The notes beneath the pieces are model-generated. The model saw only the letters and a program-made list of their open reading frames with translations. It did no database searches and had not been told where the DNA came from. The translations under genes and the position numbers were made by a program. From Methanobacterium sp. (GTDB lineage Archaea > Methanobacteriota > Methanobacteria > Methanobacteriales > Methanobacteriaceae), in contig JACWMK010000008.1 of assembly GCA_015661405.1 (NCBI GenBank), forward strand, positions 1 to 60,112: a stretch of DNA of 60,112 nucleotides, written 5' to 3'. Shown here one piece after another: positions 29,845 through 38,297 of the stretch (the first letter of the stretch is position 1; each line of letters starts with the position of its first letter).

Positions 29845-30012
29845 TTATTCCTCTTTATAGAGTGCTTGCACGGGACAAACCTGTATACATATTCTACAGT
29901 CTTTACATTCATTTTCATTGAATATTAAGCAGGTTTCCCTGACTTCAATAAGTGAACGGGGGCATACACCAGCGCATTCACCACAATACATGCACCATTC
30001 ATTAACTTTCAT
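29845..30012 (-). CDS. 2[4Fe-4S] ferredoxin
   Basis: A 55-residue ferredoxin with two CxxCxxCxxxCP cluster motifs: CMYCGECAGVCP (Cys7, 10, 13, 17) and CKDCRICIQVCP (Cys36, 39, 42, 46). Its start ATG at 30012 has AAGGTTGAT upstream. It sits directly ahead of the geranylgeranyl reductase gene. In Methanosarcina acetivorans a ferredoxin encoded next to its reductase is needed for full saturation of archaeal lipids, so the same partnership is likely here. Confidence 0.92.
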   Translation of the reverse strand: MKVNEWCMYCGECAGVCPRSLIEVRETCLIFNENECKDCRICIQVCPVQALYKEE

Positions 30013-30226
30013 AATTATCAACCTTATCCATACATTTTTATTCTTAACTTCCCAATTAACTTTTTTTAAACTTTCATAGTATTTATATTCTAGTAAAAAT
30101 ATTTTGTTTTATTAAAAAAAATTGATTACCTGATTTAAGTTTTTTTTATGGTAAGCATAAAACGTACTATTATATTATAGAAGATAATTAATAATAAATT
30201 ATTAAATTGTTATATAACTATTATTA

Positions 30227-31731
30227 TTGAAATCTGGGAATAATAAATCGTATGAAAAGGTGAAAATGTTGAAGAATTCAATATACAAGAAAAAATCATT
30301 ATTAAAAGATAATAAAGATTATTTTAGTGATGATCAACACCCAGAATTAATGGATGCTTTAAAAGAGGAAGATGAACTCATAATCATTGATGAAGTCGTG
30401 AGTTATTCAGGACGAGTTGATTATCATGGAATTATTCAATATTTAAGTCCCTCCTTAGAGTTTTCTTAGGATATAAAGATTCAGATGTTTTAGGTAAATC
30501 TATTTTTGATTCATTTGAATTCATGCATCCTGATGATATGGTGAGAACTAAAGATTCATTCTATAAATGTGTTACAAAATCTTCTCATGAAAGGATTCAC
30601 GCTCGTTTTAAACATGCTAATGGTAATTATGTGTTTTTAGAAGTTATTATAGATCCCGTATTAAATGATGAGAATATAGTTACTGGAGTAGTTTTCAGTT
30701 CACATGATATAACTAAGCATAAAATAATGGAGAAGAAGTTACAGATTAGTCAAGAGCATTTCAAAAGCATTTTTTATCAGTCTCCCATAGCCACAGCCAT
30801 CATAACAATGGATCAAAGATTTATAACCGTTAATCAACAGTTCCTTAATTTAACTGGATATTCTCAGGAGGATCTTCAATCTCTAAGCATTTTAGACATA
30901 GTTCATCCGGAGGATGTTGAAAGTAATAGAAGTAAAATGCAACTTTTAATTAATGGTGATATTGAACAGCATCGTACTGAAAAGCGTTATATACGGAAAA
31001 ATGGAGAGATTGTTTGGGTTAGTCTCTCAGTGAGTTTAATCCATGATGAAGAAGGGCTTCCCATTCATTTCATGTCAATGATAGAGGATATAACAGAGCG
31101 TAAGCAAATCCAAGAGGAAATGGAAGCTTCATTTCAAGAAATAAGGATTCTACTAAGTGAAATTCATCACCGAGTTTTTAATCATTTACAATTAATATTA
31201 AAATTAGTTAATGTCCAACTTTTGAATACAGAAGAAAAAGGAATGGAGATTAATAAAATTAATAAGAATAGATTGAATGCAATAACATTGATTCATGAAA
31301 AACTATCTAAGTCTCAAGATTTTGCCATAATTGATTTTGCTGATTATATTATATGTCTTAAAAATCATTTAATTGAGTCTTACAATATTAATTCGGATAT
31401 TCTAAAATTCGAGATTGAAACGGATAACTCTCTTTTAGATGTTGATATCACAATCCCCTGTGCTTTAATTTTAAATGAATTAATAATTTATAGAATTATT
31501 CACGCTTTTCCAGAGGATTTAGAAGGTAAAATAATTATTAAATATAGTTCTGATGGTGGGAAAATTAATTTAAACATAATTGATAATGGTATAATTATAG
31601 AGGATTCTGAAATAAAAAATAATGGCTTGAAATTAGTGGATATGCTAGTTAAACAACTTGATGGAAAATTAATAGTTGATGATGCAGAGACTACAGAATT
31701 CAGAATTGAATTCTTGGAATCTGTATACTAA
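30227..31731 (+). pseudogene. Frameshifted PAS-PAS histidine kinase (HisKA_2 type)
   Basis: Two frames together read as one kinase. The first (30227-30469) ends inside a PAS domain at SPSLEFS; adding one T in the run at 30461-30464 restores SLEFFLGYKDSD and joins the second frame, which continues through MHPDDM to 31731. A second PAS domain follows, then a HisKA_2 region with EIHHRVFNHLQ and an ATPase domain. The ATPase domain is itself degraded: the N box reads NELIIYRIIHAFP where NELISNALKHAFP is usual, and the G1 box DNGIIIED lacks its second Gly. The gene is therefore probably dead or regulatory only. A sequencing error at the T run cannot be excluded for the frameshift. Confidence 0.75.
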
Positions 31732-31783
31732 AAAAAAGTTTAGGATTAAAATAAAATAATTATTTAAATTTAAATGTTTAATT

Positions 31784-31939
31784 TCATTTTTCACCGGATT
31801 TAAATATATATCCGCATTCAGAGCAGATTACAGCTTCAGTTGTAGCGTGTGCCTGATGTTCGGATTCAATTCTTCTTTTAATGGTTTTATCCTTGCAACC
31901 ACATTCCGGACATTTCTCATCTAATTTACCAATTATCAT
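31784..31939 (-). CDS. Tiny CxxCG zinc-ribbon-like protein, candidate radical SAM target
   Basis: A 51-residue protein with two CxxCG knuckles, CPECGC (Cys10, 13, 15) and CSECG (Cys39, 42), separated by a His-containing linker (SEHQAHATT). It has an excellent ribosome binding site, AAGGAGGAT, 9 nt before the ATG. It follows the radical SAM/SPASM gene by 57 nt on the same strand. From memory, methanogens carry a family of Cys-rich mini-proteins (TIGR04165) beside radical SAM enzymes of TIGR04083; this pair fits that picture. It could also simply be a zinc ribbon. Confidence 0.8.
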   Translation of the reverse strand: MIIGKLDEKCPECGCKDKTIKRRIESEHQAHATTEAVICSECGYIFKSGEK

Positions 31940-31996
31940 AAATATATATCCTCCTTACATTTTTTTTTTAATTTGAAAAAAGAATAGATTTTTCTT

Positions 31997-33133
31997 TTAT
32001 GAAGGTTTAATCATAAGTTCCATAATTCCAGGTGTAGTTTTTTTCTTTAAATCCGGATTACTCATACCTAGATTACCACTTAACATTTCTTTAGTCGCCC
32101 TTTTGGTTATCTCTTTAAATATGGTTTTATAAGCTGTACAATGAGGATCCACACTGTTAACTTCCCCTTCGGTGATAGTTAAAGCATTATAAGGACATCC
32201 GCCACGGCAGAATTTAATATAAGTGCATTTTTTACATTCACTATCAACATACTCCTTATATTCTTGGAGTAACTTCCAAGGAGCAGATTTAGAGAGATCA
32301 TCCATTGAGGGATGTTCAATAACATTACCCATCACCCATTCAGGCATACCCACAAACCTGTAACAGGGGTATATGCTTCCATCAGGCCCTACTGCAAAAG
32401 TATCACCCATACAATCAACGAACGTGCAAACCGTGCCTCGACGAGTGAAAACACATTTACATAAATGGTCAATATTCTTTAGTTCAATTTTATCAATATT
32501 TTCAAGATATTTATCTAGTAAATAAATTAATAATTCACCATAATCTTCAGGAGTAAGTGTCCATTTCATTGGATTTTCATCACGGATAGATGGTAAAGCA
32601 GGGTGTAATTTTAAGTTTAATTTATTTTCAAGGAAAAAATTAAAGATCTCTTCTTTAAAATTTACGCTGTATGATGTGAATGTGCATATAAAACTAATTT
32701 TTAGATTATATGCTTTGGCTATTTCATATCCATGCATTGTCTTCTCATAATATCCTTCACCCCTTTGCAAGTCATTAAGTTTTAAGGGCCCGTCTAAACT
32801 GGAGCCGATGGGAATATCATACTCTTTTAATAATTGAGCTAATTCAGGTGTGAGGTTCCAAAGATTGGTTTGAATAGCTAAAGCAGGTTTAAGATTTTTT
32901 AAACCTTCCGTTAATAAAGTCAAAGCTTCACGGAAGAATTCATAGCCTGCTAAGAGTGGTTCCCCTCCATGGAATGTGAATGTTACTGGCTCGTCACGAA
33001 AGTTTTTAAGCCATTCCACTACTTCTTCAATTATTTTAATATCCATTATAGGTGAATTCTCTTCTGAACTCCAGCAATAATTACAATTTGAAGGACAGCC
33101 TAAAGTAGGGATTAACATTACGTGAAAAGCCAT
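31997..33133 (-). CDS. Radical SAM/SPASM peptide-modifying-type enzyme
   Basis: A 378-residue radical SAM protein. The [4Fe-4S]-SAM motif CPSNCNYC (Cys13, 17, 20) is near the N-terminus, followed by the GGEPLL SAM-binding motif. The C-terminal SPASM region has many Cys (CTFVDCMG, YPCYRF, CKKCTYIKFCRGGCP, DPHC) for two auxiliary clusters. The architecture matches anaerobic sulfatase-maturating and peptide-modifying enzymes, and probably the methanogen group TIGR04083. A small Cys-rich protein gene lies immediately downstream and is the obvious candidate substrate. The chemistry is not predictable from sequence alone. Confidence 0.88.
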   Translation of the reverse strand: MAFHVMLIPTLGCPSNCNYCWSSEENSPIMDIKIIEEVVEWLKNFRDEPVTFTFHGGEPLLAGYEFFREALTLLTEGLKNLKPALAIQTNLWNLTPELAQLLKEYDIPIGSSLDGPLKLNDLQRGEGYYEKTMHGYEIAKAYNLKISFICTFTSYSVNFKEEIFNFFLENKLNLKLHPALPSIRDENPMKWTLTPEDYGELLIYLLDKYLENIDKIELKNIDHLCKCVFTRRGTVCTFVDCMGDTFAVGPDGSIYPCYRFVGMPEWVMGNVIEHPSMDDLSKSAPWKLLQEYKEYVDSECKKCTYIKFCRGGCPYNALTITEGEVNSVDPHCTAYKTIFKEITKRATKEMLSGNLGMSNPDLKKKTTPGIMELMIKPS

Positions 33134-33461
33134 TTATAGATACACCAAATTTTTTTTTAGTAATGATTAAAATAATAATTCTGAGTTGATTTAAATCAAT
33201 TTTTTTTATTATAATTTTTAATTTAAAAATTTTCTTATTTATAATATTATATGTTTAAAAATGATAAATTATAAAAATTATTCAATGAAAAATATTAGTA
33301 ATTATTAATTTAAATTAATTTAAATCTTAATAGTTATAAATAAAAGAGTATTATCCTAAAAAAATTGATTATATAACCAATTTAAATTAATATTTTTAAA
33401 ATAAAAAAAAAATTCTTTAAAAATAAGAAATGAGTTAAAATTAAAATAGAAATATGATTTA
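33134..33461. other. AT-rich intergenic region
   Basis: This spacer between the radical SAM gene and a small acidic ORF is almost entirely A and T. It must hold the radical SAM promoter (minus strand), but several TATA-like stretches compete and I cannot choose. No ORF or RNA gene is seen. Confidence 0.3.
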
Positions 33462-33599
33462 TTATCCGAATCTAACTTTAAGCATATGTACTAAATTTTT
33501 TAAATCATTCATATCTGAATCAGCTAACGCATCATCCAGTTCATCCCAAGTTAAACCTTTAAAATTTTCAACAATTTCATTTATTTCATCAGTATCCAT
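33462..33599 (-). CDS. Small acidic protein (45 aa), unknown
   Basis: A 45-residue protein, MDTDEINEIVENFKGLTWDE at its start, strongly acidic in the first 32 residues and basic at the end (MLKVRFG). It appears helical. The ribosome binding site GGGGTGAG at about 33605-33612 is strong and well spaced, which supports translation. It lies downstream of hsp20 beyond two hairpins. No family is recognised. Confidence 0.6.
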   Translation of the reverse strand: MDTDEINEIVENFKGLTWDELDDALADSDMNDLKNLVHMLKVRFG

Positions 33600-33682
33600 A
33601 AAATCTCACCCCACCGAACAAATTTACTTAAATTCAATATAGAAAAGAAAATATAATTTTTTTATTAGAATAGAAAAGAGTA

Positions 33683-33756
33683 GTTCCCGGAGTTCCTTTT
33701 TAACTCCAGGAACAAGTTATCATACCGTTTAAGGTTGGAGGCGGTAAACGGTTATG
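33683..33756 (-). ncRNA. Two adjacent hairpins downstream of hsp20
   Basis: Two inverted repeats lie back to back. The first pairs GTTCCCGGAGTT (33683-33694) with AACTCCAGGAAC (33702-33713), 12 bp with one mismatch and a 7-nt loop. The second pairs CATACCGTTTA (33721-33731) with TAAACGGTTATG (33745-33756), with one bulge and a GC-rich loop. They are distinctly GC-richer than their surroundings. They could be the hsp20 3' end, a small RNA, or a processing element before the acidic ORF. The strand is inferred from the flanking genes. Confidence 0.35.
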
Positions 33757-33771
33757 AAATTTTATTATTTA

Positions 33772-34335
33772 TTAACTGATTGATACTTTAAATTTCTCTC
33801 CTTCTAATTTAGGGAGAGTAATGGTTAAAACTGAGTTTTCAAATTTAGCAACTGCATCTTTAACTTTAACTTTAGTTGGAAGTTGAATGAATCTCTGTGA
33901 TTCACCGTAATTTCTTTCTTTTCTAATATAATTTACATCTTCCTCATCATATTCTTCTTCAAATGCAGCTGTAATCTCCACACTATCTTCAGTGAGACGT
34001 ACATCTACATCCTCTTTTTTTACACCGGGAAGGTCTGTTTTAACAATAATTTTATCTTCAGTTTCAATTACATCCGCCAATGGTTTCTCCATGGACATGG
34101 TGTAATCTGAGATGGCTTTACTAACATCTTCCTGAGTGCTTCGGAAACTATTAAAAATATTATCTAATATGCTTTCTGCTTGTGACCTTCCGCTTGCTGC
34201 TATTTCTTGTGCATCTTCCTTTTTCTCAGCAGCAATTTCTTCAACAGCTTCTTTTTGCTCAAAAGCTGTTTCTTTAACTTCACCAGCTTTCTCTTTTACA
34301 GCTTCATTTTTTTCTTTAATTTCTTTTTCCACCAT
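33772..34335 (-). CDS. Hsp20/alpha-crystallin small heat-shock protein
   Basis: Holdase chaperone that prevents aggregation of unfolded proteins. The first ~70 residues are a Glu/Lys/Ala-rich helical extension with repeated EKKEAVEE-like blocks, likely coiled coil. The alpha-crystallin domain covers about 85-187: ADVIETEDKIIVKTDLPGVKKEDVDV, then RFIQLPTKVKVKDAVAKFENSVLTITLPK, which is the family signature. The long charged N-terminal extension is unusual for archaeal Hsp20. It ends VSIS without a clear I-x-I tail. Confidence 0.93.
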   Translation of the reverse strand: MVEKEIKEKNEAVKEKAGEVKETAFEQKEAVEEIAAEKKEDAQEIAASGRSQAESILDNIFNSFRSTQEDVSKAISDYTMSMEKPLADVIETEDKIIVKTDLPGVKKEDVDVRLTEDSVEITAAFEEEYDEEDVNYIRKERNYGESQRFIQLPTKVKVKDAVAKFENSVLTITLPKLEGEKFKVSIS

Positions 34336-34378
34336 TTTTTGAAACCATCCGTTAGATTACTTTTTTGTATCAAATTAA

Positions 34379-34705
34379 TTATTTATTTTTTTTAGTATTT
34401 TTATTTTGTTTTGGTTTATTGAAGTCATATAATTTTGAATAATCTTGTTCTAAAGCACGTAATCTTTCTGCTAAAAATTCTAGTACCCTTCTTTTTTCAG
34501 TGAAGGAAACATTTTTCTTAGATAGCATGTTGATTAATTCAGTTATGCTTCTAGCAGAACAAGTGCCTGATTCTTCATCCATCAATATGATGTCTCGTTT
34601 ACCAAGCTCTTTGGAAGTTGATACAAAAACTGCACCCCAAATACTTCCATTTTCATCACGTAAATCTATTGAATTTAAGAATTCATTTTCTATTTTTTTA
34701 TTCAT
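34379..34705 (-). CDS. Conserved-looking hypothetical protein
   Basis: A 108-residue protein I do not recognise. The N-terminal half looks like mixed beta structure (GSIWGAVFVSTSKELGKRDIILMDEESG), and the C-terminal half is helical and ends in a Lys/Asn-rich tail. AAGGTGA precedes the ATG with good spacing, so it is probably translated. It is 43 nt upstream of hsp20 on the same strand and may be cotranscribed with it. Confidence 0.6.
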   Translation of the reverse strand: MNKKIENEFLNSIDLRDENGSIWGAVFVSTSKELGKRDIILMDEESGTCSARSITELINMLSKKNVSFTEKRRVLEFLAERLRALEQDYSKLYDFNKPKQNKNTKKNK

Positions 34706-35191
34706 GCTAATTCACCTTAATACAACTTACCCCAACATCATTTAAATAACTTTCGGTTTGATCATCAAAAACTTCATTATTAATCATCTCAAACCAAATA
34801 TTACCCCTCATTATTAATTTAAAGAATTTAATTTATTTATAAATTTAAATTAATTTTGTATGAGAGTTTTATTTTAGTTTTTATTTCATAAAAAAAATAA
34901 CTTTTAATTAGAATTATATTTTAAAAATAATATTAAGTAATAAACATGATAATGGGATAAAACGAAAATTTTAAATTAACCGCTACAAAATAAATCTATA
35001 AGTTCAAGCTTTCTTTTTCAATTCTAAATAATATAAATTTAAACCTGAACTCCAAAAAAATAAGAAATTTATTAGAATAAAAAATTTATAGCGGTATACT
35101 ATAAAATTTAACTTAAATTAATTTGGAAATAATGGTAAATTTAATGCAAAAACATTATTTTTTTTACTATAATGTTATTAAAGGGAGATGA
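34706..35191. other. Intergenic region upstream of the response regulators
   Basis: AT-rich sequence between the divergent 108-aa gene and the receiver gene at 35192. It includes an AACATT/AATGTT inverted repeat flanking a T-rich stretch at about 35149-35176. I see no ORF with a ribosome binding site and no RNA gene. Confidence 0.3.
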
Positions 35192-35635
35192 ATGGATGTG
35201 GAGAAACTGAATGCACAGCCGATCGAAATTTTATTAGTTGAAGATAATCCTGGAGATGTACGTTTAATTATGGAAGCATTTAAAAATGCTAAGGTTTACA
35301 ATAACATACAAGTACAAATGGATGGTGAATCAGCCGTACGATTCCTTTTAAAGCAAGAAGAGTATAAGGATGCAACCCGACCTGATTTAATATTATTAGA
35401 TCTAAATCTTCCTAAAAAGGATGGTAGAGAAGTTTTGAATATAATCAAACAAGATAAAAATTTAAAACCCATACCTGTAGTGATTCTTACCACCTCAACA
35501 GCAGAAGAAGATATTATAGATACTTATAATAAACACGCGAATTCATACATAACCAAACCAGTAGATTTAGATCAGTTCTTTCAAGTGGTAGAATCCATTC
35601 AAGATTTCTGGTTAAGTATAGTTAAATTACCCTAA
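35192..35635 (+). CDS. Rcp1-like single-domain response regulator
   Basis: Stand-alone receiver (147 aa) with all catalytic residues. The acidic pair is in LLVEDNPGD (Glu17, Asp18), the phospho-acceptor Asp70 is in LILLDLNLPKKDG, Thr/Ser is in VVILTTS, and Lys122 is in SYITKPVD. It resembles Rcp1, the partner of phytochrome-like kinases, so the PAS kinase at 22021-23151 is one possible partner. A GGGAG lies just upstream of the ATG with short spacing; a GTG two codons later is an alternative start. The next response regulator follows by 14 nt. Confidence 0.92.
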   Translation: MDVEKLNAQPIEILLVEDNPGDVRLIMEAFKNAKVYNNIQVQMDGESAVRFLLKQEEYKDATRPDLILLDLNLPKKDGREVLNIIKQDKNLKPIPVVILTTSTAEEDIIDTYNKHANSYITKPVDLDQFFQVVESIQDFWLSIVKLP

Positions 35636-35649
35636 AAGGTGAAAAGTTT

Positions 35650-36543
35650 ATGAATAAAATTATTAATATTCTATTAATCGAAGATAATCCCGGGGATGCA
35701 TTACTTATTCGGGAAATGCTGAAAGAAGGAGAAAGAACCGTATTTAAAGTAGTTCATGATAAAAAACTTGATGATGGATTAAAACATTTCTATAATGAAG
35801 ATTTCGATGTTATACTCTTAGATTTGGGATTATCTGATAGCCAAGGAATTGAAACATTTAACCGCATCAAAAACGTTGCCTCCAAAGTACCCATAATCAT
35901 ACTTACCGGTTTATCTGATAAAGAATTCGCCATCAATACCATGAGTAAAGGTGCTCAAGATTACTTAGTTAAAAGTTATCTGGATAGTATATTACTAGAT
36001 CGCGCCATACATTATGCAATTGAACGTAAACGCATAGAAGAGAAATTAAAGGAAAGTGAAGAAAGATACCGCATCATGGTCGAGAAAACTCGATCCGGAG
36101 TGTTCAGAATCAATTCACGAAATGAATTGAATTATATTAATAAGCATATGGCTGAAATGTTAGGTTATCATGAGAATGAAATAATTAATAGATCAATATT
36201 CGATTTTATGGATAGAGAAGGGCGTAAAAATCTTAATGATCATATAAAGAGGATTAAAAACCGGACAGGAGATATACACGAATTACAATTCATTAATAAA
36301 GACGGATCCAAACTATGGGCACTTGCTTCTACAAATCCGTTATTTAATGCTAATAATGATTTTTTAGGTGCAGTTTCTATTATAACTGATATAAGCGCCC
36401 GTAAAGGTGTAGAGAAAAACTTAATGGACGCTATGATAGAAAAAGATAATACTTTCAGATTAATTATGTCAAATATGATGGAAGCAGTAAAACCATTAAT
36501 TGCAAGTGAATACAGTGAAAGTTACTCTGATAAATTAACCTGA
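35650..36543 (+). CDS. Receiver-PAS protein
   Basis: A 297-residue protein with an intact receiver at the N-terminus (LLIEDNPGD, phospho-acceptor in VILLDLGLSDSQG, Lys in DYLVKSY) and a PAS domain (about 135-255: GVFRINSRNELNYINKHMAEML, SIITDISARKG). It ends with a short helical tail and has no kinase domain. It could be a signalling adaptor, or a kinase that has lost its C-terminal part. AAGGTGA upstream is well placed. It is probably coexpressed with the Rcp1-like receiver. Confidence 0.88.
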   Translation: MNKIINILLIEDNPGDALLIREMLKEGERTVFKVVHDKKLDDGLKHFYNEDFDVILLDLGLSDSQGIETFNRIKNVASKVPIIILTGLSDKEFAINTMSKGAQDYLVKSYLDSILLDRAIHYAIERKRIEEKLKESEERYRIMVEKTRSGVFRINSRNELNYINKHMAEMLGYHENEIINRSIFDFMDREGRKNLNDHIKRIKNRTGDIHELQFINKDGSKLWALASTNPLFNANNDFLGAVSIITDISARKGVEKNLMDAMIEKDNTFRLIMSNMMEAVKPLIASEYSESYSDKLT

Positions 36544-36567
36544 ACCACCCCAATAAATTATATTTTA

Positions 36568-38268
36568 TTATTTTTTAAAAATTTTTATTATTTCCTTAAG
36601 TGGTTTAGTATTAACTATATCCTCTTTCTCCGCCCATCCCCGTCTAGCTGTGGCTATACCGAATTCAATATTCTTTAAACTATCACGATTATGAGAATCA
36701 GTATTAATAACTAATTTACAACCAGCCTCTAAAGCTTTTTTAACATACACATCCTTTAAATCCAACCTATCCGGTTGAGAATTCACTTCCAGATACGTAT
36801 CCGTCTCAATAGAAGATTCAAAAACTTTATCCAAATCTAACTCATAAGCCTTCCTCTGATGAATCTTCCTACCCGTAGGATGTGCTATTATATTCACATA
36901 TTCATTCTCCATAGCTGAAATAATCCTATCCGTTAATTTCCCTCTATCCTGCCGGAAACCGGAATGTATACTAGCAATAACTACATCTAAATCCTTTAAT
37001 ATTTCATCACTCACATCCAACTTACCATCCGAATCAATATTAACCTCCAAACCCTTAAAAATAGTTATACCCTCAAATTCATCATTCAATTTTTCAATCA
37101 TCTTTAATTGTAAATTTATATGATTATCATCCATTCCATTAGCTATACGTAAACCACCAGAATGATCAGTTATGGCAATGTACTCATAACCCATTAACTG
37201 AGCAGCAGTCATCATCTCCTCCAATGAATTAGAACCGTCACTCCATTTACTATGCATTTGAAGGTCACCTAAAACTTCATTATATTCAATTAAAGTAGGT
37301 AATTCACCATTTAATGCAGCCTCAACTTCACCATGATTCTCTCTAAGTTCAGGTTCAATATAATCCAAATCTAACTCACGGAATAAAGTTTCCTCCGTTA
37401 CACCGGAAATCCACTCTTCACCCTTAAAGAGTCCGTACTCATTAAGTTTTAATCCATTCTTTATAGCCAATTTCCTTAATTCAACATTAGTTTCCTTTGA
37501 ACCAGTGAAATACATTAAAGCTGAACCAAAAGATTTCTCTGGAACCACTCTCAAATCACAGAATACATTCTCCTTTAAACGCACTGTTGATTTACTAGGA
37601 CCCTGCAATATTATCCTATCCACATTACTTAGATGGGTGAATGCATCCATTACTTCAACTGGATTATCAGTTATAACTAGAATATCTATATCCCCAATGG
37701 TTTCCTTTCTTCTTCTAATAGAACCTGCAATTTCAACTTCCAATACATCAGGAAGTAATTTTAAATTATTTTTAAGTTCCAAAGCAATAGGTAATATATA
37801 ACCTAATAAGTTACGAATATTTTTTTTAGCATATTTAATATTCTCTAAAATCTTCTCTTCACTCTTCTCCTTCATACCAGGGAGTTTCCTGATTTCATGT
37901 TCACGTGCCATACTCTCCAAGTCATCTAAATCTTTAACTCCCAATGATTGGTAAAGTAATTTAACAGTTTTAGGTCCAACTCCTTCAACAGCTAGGAGTG
38001 ATTCATAGTCAATGGGACATGCTTTTTTAAGATCTTCAAAGTAGGGAAGTGAACCAGTTTCATCTATCGTTAATATTTTTTTGGCAATACTCTTCCCAAT
38101 ACCGGGTAATTCAATGAGTTCATTCTCATTTAAATTTTCAATAGGTTTTGAAAGACTGTTAACTGTCTCAGCAGCCCTTCTATATGCTATTGGTTTAAAT
38201 TGCACTCCTTTAATCTCTAATAAATCAGCTATTTCATTTAATATTTGAGCTATTTCCACATTCTTCAT
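36568..38268 (-). CDS. polX: PolX-type family X DNA polymerase with PHP nuclease domain
   Basis: Probable DNA repair (gap-filling) polymerase with 3'-5' exonuclease. It has helix-hairpin-helix modules at the N-terminus (ELPGIGKSIAKKIL, AVEGVGPKTVKLLY), a nucleotidyltransferase core with GSIRRRKETIGDIDILV (Gly-Ser and two catalytic Asp), and a C-terminal PHP domain carrying metal ligands in MHSKWSDG, ITDHS, GLEVNID, SIHS, AHPTG and NTDSH. I chose ATG 38268 because GGGGTG lies about 10 nt before it; an ATG at 38286 is part of that ribosome binding site. It has 566 residues and is directly downstream of RNase HIII. Confidence 0.93.
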   Translation of the reverse strand: MKNVEIAQILNEIADLLEIKGVQFKPIAYRRAAETVNSLSKPIENLNENELIELPGIGKSIAKKILTIDETGSLPYFEDLKKACPIDYESLLAVEGVGPKTVKLLYQSLGVKDLDDLESMAREHEIRKLPGMKEKSEEKILENIKYAKKNIRNLLGYILPIALELKNNLKLLPDVLEVEIAGSIRRRKETIGDIDILVITDNPVEVMDAFTHLSNVDRIILQGPSKSTVRLKENVFCDLRVVPEKSFGSALMYFTGSKETNVELRKLAIKNGLKLNEYGLFKGEEWISGVTEETLFRELDLDYIEPELRENHGEVEAALNGELPTLIEYNEVLGDLQMHSKWSDGSNSLEEMMTAAQLMGYEYIAITDHSGGLRIANGMDDNHINLQLKMIEKLNDEFEGITIFKGLEVNIDSDGKLDVSDEILKDLDVVIASIHSGFRQDRGKLTDRIISAMENEYVNIIAHPTGRKIHQRKAYELDLDKVFESSIETDTYLEVNSQPDRLDLKDVYVKKALEAGCKLVINTDSHNRDSLKNIEFGIATARRGWAEKEDIVNTKPLKEIIKIFKK

Positions 38269-38297
38269 ATAAAAATTACACCCCATTAAAAAGTTAA

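Noticed and set aside
33462..33599. The small acidic ORF as a second radical SAM substrate
   Set aside because: It has no Cys residues and is separated from the enzyme gene by more than 300 bp. The CxxCG protein is the better candidate.
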